NCBI GenBank assembly: GCA_025454075.1
Contig: JALOPD010000146.1
Coordinates: 1-8,507, forward strand
Direction of reading: 5' to 3'
Origin: Desulfobacterales bacterium
GTDB taxonomy: Bacteria; Desulfobacterota; Desulfobacteria; Desulfobacterales; UBA2174_A
Length of the DNA stretch: 8,507 nucleotides
Below are positions 1 through 5,036 of this stretch, piece by piece. Numbering within the stretch: position 1 is the first letter of the stretch; every line of letters starts with the position of its first letter. The position numbers and the translations under genes are program-made. The notes below the pieces were generated by a model. The model saw only the letters and a program-made list of their open reading frames with translations. It had not been told where the DNA came from and did not search any database.

Positions 1-1
1 G

Positions 2-463
2 GACCCGGCGTCCAACACGCCCATCATCATCCTCAAGACCGAGGATGACGAGCAGGCGGTGCCCATCTGGATCGGGCTGCTGGAGGCCACATCGATCGCA
101 TCGGCGCTCCAAAAAATCAAATACGAGCGCCCGATGACGCACGACCTGTTCAAGAACTTCGCCCAGGCGCTGCAATTCACGATCGAGCGGGTCGAGGTCT
201 GCGATCTGCGAGAGAACACCTTCTTCGCGCGGATCTACTTCGCGGCCGAGGGTCGCAACTTCGACATGGACGCACGGCCGAGCGATGCCATCGCGCTCGC
301 GCTGCGGTTCGAGGCGCCGATCTACGTGGACGACACCGTGATCCAACGCTCCAAGGTGCGTGAGCCGGATGTCGAAGTCGCGGACACGAGCGAGGAAGGC
401 AAAAAGTGGGCCGACTACCTGGAGAAGCTTTCGTCGGACGACTTCGGAAAATACAAGGTCTGA
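2..463 (+). CDS. Bifunctional nuclease family (BFN/DUF151) protein, 5' end cut by window edge
   Basis: The reading frame is open from base 2 and ends at TGA 461-463, giving 153 visible residues; the family is about 160-170 residues, so roughly a dozen N-terminal residues and the start codon lie outside the window. The hallmark block of the BFN domain is present at the visible N-terminus: DPASNTPIIIL followed by acidic residues, then VPIWIGLLEATSIASAL. A later conserved stretch, ARPSDAIALALRFEAPIYV, matches the family's RPSDA motif. The C-terminal tail (WADYLEKLSSDDFGKYKV) is charged, as is usual. The family is named for nuclease activity reported for a few plant and bacterial members; in most bacteria the role is unproven. 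No signal peptide or membrane segment is visible. It is the only gene before a 494-base gap, so it is probably the last gene of an operon entering from the left. The family call is firm; the enzymatic activity is inference. Confidence 0.9.
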   Translation, partial: DPASNTPIIILKTEDDEQAVPIWIGLLEATSIASALQKIKYERPMTHDLFKNFAQALQFTIERVEVCDLRENTFFARIYFAAEGRNFDMDARPSDAIALALRFEAPIYVDDTVIQRSKVREPDVEVADTSEEGKKWADYLEKLSSDDFGKYKV

Positions 464-500
464 AAGATTATGGGCAAAAAAAAGAGCTAAACGAAGATTT

Positions 501-530
501 CACAAGCTCACCGCGCCGCCACCGCTTGTG
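501..530 (+). other. Inverted repeat downstream of BFN gene
   Basis: CACAAGC (501-507) and GCTTGTG (524-530) form a perfect 7-bp stem around a 16-base loop. It lies 37 bases past the BFN stop. No T-run follows, so it is at best a weak terminator or a mRNA 3'-end hairpin. Its right arm overlaps the DnaA-box-like 9-mer at 527-535. Confidence 0.35.
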
Positions 531-580
531 GATAACGCCGCAATCCATTCCGATCCCAATGATATCGCAGCAGAATCCCA

Positions 581-612
581 ACCGCCCCCCGGATGCCCGA
601 TCGGCGGGCGGT
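581..612 (+). terminator. GC-rich hairpin, possible 3' end of the BFN transcript
   Basis: ACCGCCC (581-587) pairs perfectly with GGGCGGT (606-612). After one C/C mismatch (588 and 605) the stem continues as CCG (589-591) with CGG (602-604), leaving a 10-base loop. This gives ten pairs, nearly all G-C. It is 117 bases past the BFN stop and precedes the promoter region of the next gene. The bases after it read CGGCTTCCGTTTCACC, so a proper T-run is missing. It could stabilise or end the transcript, possibly with Rho, rather than act as a classic intrinsic terminator. Confidence 0.35.
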
Positions 613-707
613 CGGCTTCCGTTTCACCAAAAAACAATGTGGTTTCGAATAGATAAAATTTGTTGATAATCGGGCTTCGAATCCGAGAATCCGCTCGAAT
701 TCCCCAT

Positions 708-736
708 TTGACACTCTTGCCGCCTTCCCCTAAATA
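708..736 (+). promoter_or_regulatory. Candidate sigma70 promoter with perfect -35 and poor -10
   Basis: TTGACA at 708-713 is a perfect -35 hexamer. After a 17-base spacer comes TAAATA (731-736), which shares only T1, A2 and A4 with TATAAT. A start near 743 would give the response regulator a leader of about 215 bases, or a small transcript of its own. The promoter at 872-900 is much better, so this one is tentative. Confidence 0.3.
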
Positions 737-832
737 GATCCCTACCGGCCTCCCCCGTCATCGATCCGGCCCCGTCGCGTGCGGCGGCCTCCCGGGCTGC
801 CCTGCCGGCATCGGGCATGAGTTCAAATTCAT

Positions 833-874
833 TATGTTGTGTATTGGTTTCAAAAGCACCACAACATATTGTTG
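833..874 (+). promoter_or_regulatory. Overlapping inverted repeats, likely operator for the response regulator promoter
   Basis: TATGTTGTG (833-841) is the exact reverse complement of CACAACATA (860-868), with 18 bases between. The second arm is part of a tighter palindrome, CAACA-TAT-TGTTG (862-874), whose last three bases are the first three of the -35 hexamer. TGTTG therefore occurs at 835-839, inverted at 862-866, and again at 870-874. The two direct copies are 35 bases apart start to start. The layout fits a dimeric transcription factor: occupancy of the proximal palindrome would cover the -35, while the distal half-site could support looping or cooperative binding. The regulator cannot be named from sequence. 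Confidence 0.5.
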
Positions 875-900
875 ATTAAAGGCGTATTCCGAGGTATACT
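872..900 (+). promoter_or_regulatory. Strong sigma70-type promoter for the response regulator
   Basis: The -35 is TTGATT (872-877), four of six to TTGACA. A 17-base spacer follows, then the -10 TATACT (895-900), five of six to TATAAT. Transcription should start near 907, leaving a leader of about 50 bases before the ATG at 958. The surrounding DNA is AT-rich in a GC-rich window. The leader contains TCTCAAC twice (904-910 and 928-934). Confidence 0.7.
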
Positions 901-957
901 CTTTCTCAACTGCAACGCGAAATTCTATCTCAACGTACCGGACGCCGGAGTGATGCG

Positions 958-1359
958 ATGGGTTCGATTCTGGTCATCGAGGACGAGAAAGGGATTCTGG
1001 GTCTCATCGAAGCGGCGTTGACCCGCTTCGGCCACCGGGTGGAGACCGCGGCGGATGGAAAAGAGGGGATCCGGAAGTTCGACCGCGGCAGCTTCGACAT
1101 GGTGATCACCGACTACGTCATGCCGGAGGTGGACGGCGAAGGGGTACGGGACCACATCCGCCGGTCCCCCCGCCGTCGCACGATCATCATCGGCATGTCG
1201 GGCACCCCTTGGCTGCTGCAGGGCGCCGACTACGACCTCGTTCTGGCCAAACCGTTTACGTTGAGCAAGCTGGTGGAGTCGGTCAAAAGCCTCTCGCACG
1301 CAGATGGTTTCCCGCCCTACCGGCCGCAGGATCGGCGCGCGGCGGCCGGCGCCACCTGA
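958..1359 (+). CDS. Single-domain CheY-like response regulator
   Basis: This 133-residue protein is one receiver domain with no output domain. The conserved sites are all visible: acidic pocket E8-D9 in ILVIEDE, phosphoacceptor D52 in MVITDYVMP, switch residue S81 in IIIGMSG, and the lysine K98 in LAKPF. The start ATG is preceded by GGAG (947-950) seven bases upstream, which fixes it well. A short basic, alanine-rich tail after about residue 118 (RPQDRRAAAGAT) follows the receiver fold. Such proteins pass on phosphorylation by docking to a partner, or act as phosphate sinks. No kinase gene is adjacent on this strand; the hybrid kinase at 3237-5036 already has its own receiver, so a link to it is only a possibility. 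The gene has its own promoter and operator-like repeats and ends 55 bases from a convergent gene. Confidence 0.92.
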   Translation: MGSILVIEDEKGILGLIEAALTRFGHRVETAADGKEGIRKFDRGSFDMVITDYVMPEVDGEGVRDHIRRSPRRRTIIIGMSGTPWLLQGADYDLVLAKPFTLSKLVESVKSLSHADGFPPYRPQDRRAAAGAT

Positions 1360-1414
1360 AGCGCACGGGCATTTCCCTGCTTTCTCGACCCGTGGCCGGT
1401 TGACCCGGCGGAAC

Positions 1415-2614
1415 TCAGCAGGCAAACTCGCCGTTTTCGTAGACCGTCACCCGCGATCCGCAGGCCAGCACGGCCGTCACCCGCTTCTTCTCCGTGTTCA
1501 CGAAATCCCAGTGCAGGGCCGAGTCGTTGAACCCCAGCTTCGCCCGGAGGGCGGCGGATAGCACGCGCGGGTTGCCGGCAAAGGTGTTGCGGTAGGAGGC
1601 GCCCAGCGCAATGTGGCTGTTGCCGTGCACCCCGCCGAAGTTCTCGTCGAAAAGCGTGTTGGCCATGAAGCGGTCGATCCTGGAAAAACGCCGGTCGGTC
1701 AGTGAGAACTCCCCCACCTGCGCGGCGCCGCGGTCCACACTGAGCTGCTGTTTCAGAAACTCTTCGCCCTGTGCGGCGCTCGCCTGCGCCACCCGGCCGG
1801 CCTTGAACTCCAGGCGCACGCCCCGCACGACGTTCCCGCTGCGGAAAGAGGGCTGGTCGGCGTGGAACACGCCCCGGGTGCCGCGCCAGTCCGGGCTGAC
1901 GAACAGCTCGAAGCTGGGGATGTTGCGACCTGAAATCCCGGCCCAGGTGCGTCGGTCGCCCAGCCGGATCTTGAGATCGGTCGTGGCGGATTCGATGTGG
2001 AAATCGACCACGTCGAGCCCGTCCAGCCAGCGCTTGATTTCCCCGGCCCGGCGGTGGATCCGCCGCCACTCCTCCACCGGCGAAGCCGAATCCAGGAAAC
2101 AGGCCCTCACCACCTGCCGCGTGTACTCGGCCAGGCTGATGCCGGCATGCCGCGCCAGTTCGGCGGTCGGCAGCGTGCAGAGGGTCCAGCTGTACTCCCC
2201 TTTGCCTTCGCGGGCCTCGAGAACGGAGCGCAACGGCTTGGCGGCCACGGCGGCCTTGCCGATTTTTTTCGGGTCGACCTCGCGCAGATGGGTCAGGGAG
2301 TCGGGGGCGCTCAGGAAGATGCTTCCGTTCAAGCGCCGCACCAGCTGCGCCTCCCCCGGGGCCACGAAAGCGAGCTGGCGCGCGTTCGACAGGCGGTAGA
2401 AGCTGCGCTCCATTTCGGGTGTGAGGTTCAGGCGCAGGAGGGGGTGGATGCCGCGCGCCAGGAGATTGCGGTAGAGGACCTCGGCCAGGCGCTGCGCGCC
2501 GGAATGAAACCGGATCTGGACGATGTCGTTTTTACGGAAGGCTTGCCGCCGGGCCGTGGCGAGACCCCACCCGAGCACGTCCGCGTAGTTTTCGAGGTGC
2601 CGATCGGTCAGCAT
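1415..2614 (-). CDS. M29-family (AmpS/aminopeptidase T type) metallo-aminopeptidase
   Basis: The 399-residue protein has the length and motif order of family M29, cytoplasmic exopeptidases that use a dinuclear metal site to remove N-terminal residues from peptides. Probable ligands and catalytic residues, by family pattern, are E236 in NIPSFELFVSPD, E302 in VGEFSL, H334 in NSHIALGASY, Y341 seven residues later, and H368 and D370 in LHWDFV. The set looks complete, so the enzyme should be active. No signal peptide is present. The start ATG (2612-2614) lies 10 bases after the stop of the 82-residue gene, and GGTGG just upstream of it can serve as ribosome binding site, so the two genes are probably co-transcribed. 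Substrate range cannot be read from sequence. The gene converges on the response regulator, with only a small 5-bp hairpin (1395-1409) between. Confidence 0.88.
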   Translation of the reverse strand: MLTDRHLENYADVLGWGLATARRQAFRKNDIVQIRFHSGAQRLAEVLYRNLLARGIHPLLRLNLTPEMERSFYRLSNARQLAFVAPGEAQLVRRLNGSIFLSAPDSLTHLREVDPKKIGKAAVAAKPLRSVLEAREGKGEYSWTLCTLPTAELARHAGISLAEYTRQVVRACFLDSASPVEEWRRIHRRAGEIKRWLDGLDVVDFHIESATTDLKIRLGDRRTWAGISGRNIPSFELFVSPDWRGTRGVFHADQPSFRSGNVVRGVRLEFKAGRVAQASAAQGEEFLKQQLSVDRGAAQVGEFSLTDRRFSRIDRFMANTLFDENFGGVHGNSHIALGASYRNTFAGNPRVLSAALRAKLGFNDSALHWDFVNTEKKRVTAVLACGSRVTVYENGEFAC

Positions 2615-2624
2615 GGCGCCACCG

Positions 2625-2873
2625 TCACTCGTCTTTTAAAAACAACCGGTGGTACTCGGCCTCCGTGAAATGCCGGCGCAGCAGCCGGTTGACGAGGTCG
2701 AAGATCTCGAGCAGCTCCCCGTCGTCCAGGCGTTGGACGATCGCGGCCATGACGGCATCGTCGGAGAAAGCCTGCAGATAGCAAATGATGGTGTTCTCGT
2801 CGGTTTCCCGGTCCAGTCCGAAACCGATGAGGCCGTCGTAGGTTTCAACGAATCGGTGAGTGTGTCGGTCCAT
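2625..2873 (-). CDS. Small conserved cytoplasmic protein of unknown function (82 aa)
   Basis: The predicted protein is acidic and soluble, with no membrane segment or signal peptide. The core reads YDGLIGFGLDRETDENTIICYLQAF in two consecutive blocks, followed by amphipathic helices (VMAAIVQRLDDGELLEIFDLVNRLLRR) and the ending FTEAEYHRLFLKDE. I recognise it as resembling small hypothetical proteins annotated only as cytoplasmic protein in sulfate-reducing and related Desulfobacterota; I know no function. The ATG is the only usable start in its frame, because a stop codon lies nine codons upstream. No good Shine-Dalgarno sequence is seen before it. Its stop is 10 bases before the M29 aminopeptidase, so it probably leads a two-gene operon. 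GC-skewed codon use and absence of rearrangement argue that it is a real gene. It could be a helper of the peptidase, but nothing in the sequence proves that. Confidence 0.75.
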   Translation of the reverse strand: MDRHTHRFVETYDGLIGFGLDRETDENTIICYLQAFSDDAVMAAIVQRLDDGELLEIFDLVNRLLRRHFTEAEYHRLFLKDE

Positions 2874-3049
2874 GCGGCACGCGTTGTCCAGAGAGAGTCA
2901 GCAGCCGCTGCGCGGCGCCAAGGGCCCGGCAGTCGTCTGAAACAATGTGGGTGGGTCTTGAATTAGGGCAAAAAAGCGGCGCGGTCAATCAAAGAATGGC
3001 TACGTCGATCGCTCGGCGCCTGCTTCGGCAATTGAAGATGTGCAAGTTA

Positions 3050-3139
3050 AGCCGATGTCGGGCGGAGCGGGGTGCTGTTATTACTCCGGCAAGTAATTAT
3101 ATCTAATACCATCATCCCCCGCTCCGCCTGACATCGGCT
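3050..3139. repeat. 23-bp inverted repeat (90-base palindromic unit)
   Basis: Arms 3050-3072 and 3117-3139 are reverse complements over 23 bases with one mismatch: G3060 faces T3129. In a plus-strand RNA that pair is a G-U wobble; in a minus-strand RNA it is a C-A mismatch. Both arms begin or end with the GCCGATGTC type sequence and contain the GGCGGAGCGGGG core. The 44-base loop is AT-rich and carries its own hairpin. No target-site duplication is evident at the edges. It may terminate or process the kinase transcript, or be a small palindromic mobile unit of the MITE or REP kind. Chance origin of a 22-of-23 match at this distance is very unlikely. Confidence 0.85.
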
Positions 3140-3172
3140 GATGTTGTACCTGTTTTATTGCCGGAGCAATAA
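3078..3172. repeat. Second, interleaved inverted repeat with two local hairpins
   Basis: TTATTACTCCGGCAA (3078-3092) and TTGCCGGAGCAATAA (3158-3172) are complementary at 14 of 15 positions. The first lies inside the loop of the large repeat and the second lies beyond its right arm, giving an A-B-A'-B' order. Each also folds alone: ATTACT (3080-3085) with AGTAAT (3092-3097) around loop CCGGCA, and TTTATTG (3154-3160) with CAATAAA (3167-3173) around loop CCGGAG. Both loops contain the self-complementary CCGG, so loop-to-loop contact is possible. Confidence 0.75.
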
Positions 3173-3236
3173 ACCTATTTGCCTGCCGGGCCACCATAAA
3201 CCCGGGCCAGGGGTGCGGTCGTCCGAAAGCTGCCGT

Positions 3237-5036
3237 TTACGGCAGCGGCGTCTTGGGGACCAGGTACGGCGGGGTGCCGTTGGAGTCCAAGGCGCTGCGG
3301 ATCGCGACGGCGAGCTCCTCCTTGTCCACCGGTTTCAGCAGGAACTTGCGGATGCCCATGGCGTTGGCCTTGTCCTCCGAAATCATTTCGTTGTAGCCGG
3401 TGCACAGGATCACCGGCAGGTCGGGACGGGTCTCCCAGACATGGCGTGCCAGCCGGTCGCCGGTCATCTGCGGCATGGTCATGTCCGTGATCACCAGGTC
3501 GAATTGATCCGGCTGCTCCTGCAGGACCTTCAGGGCGTCGGGGCCGTTGAACCGGGCGGTGATGCGATACCCCTGCTTTTCCAGCGTCTGTTTCACCATG
3601 TCGACGATCTGGGGCTCGTCGTCCACCAGGAGGATCCGCTCGTTGCCGCCGGACTTGGGCGGGCACGCGTCCGCCTCGATTTCAACCTCGGCATCGTCCA
3701 GCGTCGGCAGGTACACGTGGAAGGCGCTGCCCTTGCCGGGGATGCTGTCCACGGTGATGAACCCGCCGTGGTTCTTGACGATGCCGTGAATGACCGAAAG
3801 CCCCAGCCCGGTTCCCTTGCCGGGTTCCTTGGTCGTGTAGTACGGCTCGAAAATGCGCTCCAGCACCGAGGACTCCATGCCCACCCCCTCGTCCTTGACG
3901 ATCAGGTGCAGGTGGGGGCCCATTTTGATGCCGATGTGCTTGATGGTCTCCTCGTAGCCGATGTTCGTTTCCGTCAGCCGGATCTCGAGCCGGCCGCCCG
4001 TCTCCTGCATGGCCTGGTACGCGTTGGTGCAGAGATTCATGAGCACCTGGTGGATCTGGGTCGGGTCGCCCATGATCGGGTGGCAGTGCTCGTCCAGGTC
4101 GCAGAGGATCTCGATGGTCTTGGGGATGGACGCGCGCAGCAGCCGCAGGGCCTCCCGGACGATCACCTGCACCCGGATCGGCTTGCGCTCGCGGCCGTTC
4201 TGGCGGCTGAAGGTCAGGATTTGCTGGACGAGCTCCTTGGCGCGGTTGGCGGCCTTGAGGATTTCCTCGAGATTGCGGCGCATCGGGCTGCCCTCCGCGA
4301 CCTCGTCCATGGTGAGCTCCGTGTAGCCGATGATCGGAAACAGAATGTTGTTGAAGTCGTGCGCAATCCCGCCGGCCAGGGTCCCGATGGCCTGCAGTTT
4401 CAGCACCTGCTGCATCTGGCGCTCGGATTCGGCCAGCGCCTGCGTCCGGTCCTCCACCTGTTTTTCCAGGATGGTCTTCTGGTGGCGCAAGAGACGGTAG
4501 AACTCGAGGCTCTCCAGGGCATTGGCCGTGTTGAGCAGGATGATGGACAACAGCGTGAGGGAGGTGTCGGGGATCTGCTGCTTGCGGTCGTCCAGCAGGC
4601 CGATGAACATGCCCCGGATGCGCGAGTGGGTGGCGATGACGTGCAGGAGCAGACGCCGGGTCCGGTCTTTGGAGGCGATGGTGATCCCCCGCCGCTCGCG
4701 GATGGCCCAGGCGAAGAAGCCTTTTTCGATCATGTCCTCCACTTCGTTCGCCAGGTAGGCGCGCGCCGCCGGAGGGTTGCAGACCGCGAGCTGAAAGTCG
4801 GCGGTGTCCTGGTTGACCAGGTAGATGGCGCTGGATTCGAACGGGATGAGGTACCGGATCCGCTTTTCGGCCTCCTCCACGATGTTTTCAGGCCCGTAGC
4901 TGTTGATGATGTTTTCCTGGAAGTCGACCAGGGACAGGGCCATTTCGAGCACGTTCTGGATGAACCGCCGGTTGTCCTCCAGGTAGGCGATGCGGGCCAT
5001 CAGCTTTTCAGGGTCTGATTGAAGGGCCGTGTTCAT
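3237..5036 (-). CDS. Soluble hybrid histidine kinase (GAF-like, HisKA, HATPase, receiver)
   Basis: This is a 599-residue signal-transducing kinase without membrane segments. Residues about 20-180 form a GAF-like sensor whose closing helix (LLSIILLNTANALESLEF) is typical, followed by a coiled coil (about 180-212). The dimerisation domain carries phospho-accepting H226 in AGGIAHDFNNIL. The ATPase domain has the N box NLCTNAY (N334, N338), G1 DEGVGM (382-387), F box IFEPYYTTKEPG and G2 GTGLGL (408-413). A C-terminal receiver (about 466-585) has D472-D473, phosphoacceptor D518, T546 and K568. All key residues are intact, so it should autophosphorylate and pass phosphate to its own receiver. No HPt domain is visible here. 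Its ATG overlaps the HDOD gene stop by four bases (ATGA, 5033-5036), and AGGA lies nine bases upstream. It therefore probably works with the HDOD protein. The ligand sensed by the GAF-like domain is unknown. Confidence 0.93.
   Translation of the reverse strand: MNTALQSDPEKLMARIAYLEDNRRFIQNVLEMALSLVDFQENIINSYGPENIVEEAEKRIRYLIPFESSAIYLVNQDTADFQLAVCNPPAARAYLANEVEDMIEKGFFAWAIRERRGITIASKDRTRRLLLHVIATHSRIRGMFIGLLDDRKQQIPDTSLTLLSIILLNTANALESLEFYRLLRHQKTILEKQVEDRTQALAESERQMQQVLKLQAIGTLAGGIAHDFNNILFPIIGYTELTMDEVAEGSPMRRNLEEILKAANRAKELVQQILTFSRQNGRERKPIRVQVIVREALRLLRASIPKTIEILCDLDEHCHPIMGDPTQIHQVLMNLCTNAYQAMQETGGRLEIRLTETNIGYEETIKHIGIKMGPHLHLIVKDEGVGMESSVLERIFEPYYTTKEPGKGTGLGLSVIHGIVKNHGGFITVDSIPGKGSAFHVYLPTLDDAEVEIEADACPPKSGGNERILLVDDEPQIVDMVKQTLEKQGYRITARFNGPDALKVLQEQPDQFDLVITDMTMPQMTGDRLARHVWETRPDLPVILCTGYNEMISEDKANAMGIRKFLLKPVDKEELAVAIRSALDSNGTPPYLVPKTPLP

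Larger units (their letters stand above)
464..957. other. 494-base non-coding gap between BFN gene and response regulator
   Basis: No convincing gene is found here. Short open frames on both strands lack family signals, and a six-codon frame at 470-490 (MGKKKS) is too short to call. The left half is GC-rich with hairpins at 501-530 and 581-612. The right third (about 820-930) is clearly AT-richer and carries the promoter and inverted repeats for the response regulator. Two DnaA-box-like 9-mers, TGTGGATAA (527-535) and TGTTGATAA (661-669), point the same way. TCGAAT occurs three times, at 645-650, 677-682 and 695-700. A weak hairpin, TGCCC (798-802) with GGGCA (813-817), has no T-run after it. 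Confidence 0.7.
2874..3236. other. 363-base non-coding gap with elaborate inverted repeats
   Basis: This is the 3' side of the kinase transcript and the 5' side of the 82-residue gene, both on the minus strand. I find no gene. The interleaved inverted repeats at 3050-3173 are annotated separately. On the minus strand a run of six T (2975-2970) follows GC-rich sequence without a convincing stem. The octamer CCGGGCCA is directly repeated at 3186-3193 and 3202-3209. No convincing sigma70 promoter for the 82-residue gene could be found; TATAAT occurs on the minus strand (3101-3096) but without a -35 and inside the loop of the large repeat. Confidence 0.7.

Noticed and set aside
470..490. Six-codon frame MGKKKS right after the BFN stop
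   Set aside because: It is too short to support, has no ribosome binding site, and its lysines come from an A-run.
464..957. Replication origin
   Set aside because: There is one perfect and one imperfect DnaA-like box only, and no replication gene is nearby.
1395..1409. GCCGG-TTGAC-CCGGC hairpin between the convergent genes as a bidirectional terminator
   Set aside because: The stem is only 5 bp and has no T-run on either side, so it cannot be distinguished from chance in GC-rich DNA.
925..1425. 166-residue minus-strand frame over the response regulator
   Set aside because: It is antisense to a well-supported receiver gene with promoter and ribosome binding site; the translation has no family signal.
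1611..2668. Plus-strand frames over the aminopeptidase gene
   Set aside because: The M29 ligand motifs on the minus strand fix the coding strand; the plus-strand translations are basic or low-complexity shadows.
3041..3142. Integron attC site, because GTTAAGC (3046-3052) fits GTTRRRY beside a long inverted repeat
   Set aside because: The matching RYYYAAC end, the extrahelical bases and the expected arm layout are missing, and no integrase or cassette genes are present.
3141..5018. 625-residue open frame on the plus strand opposite the hybrid kinase
   Set aside because: It is the antisense shadow of a GC-rich gene with complete kinase motifs. Its translation is rich in V, D, H, L, Q and G with no recognisable domain, and no ribosome binding site precedes it.
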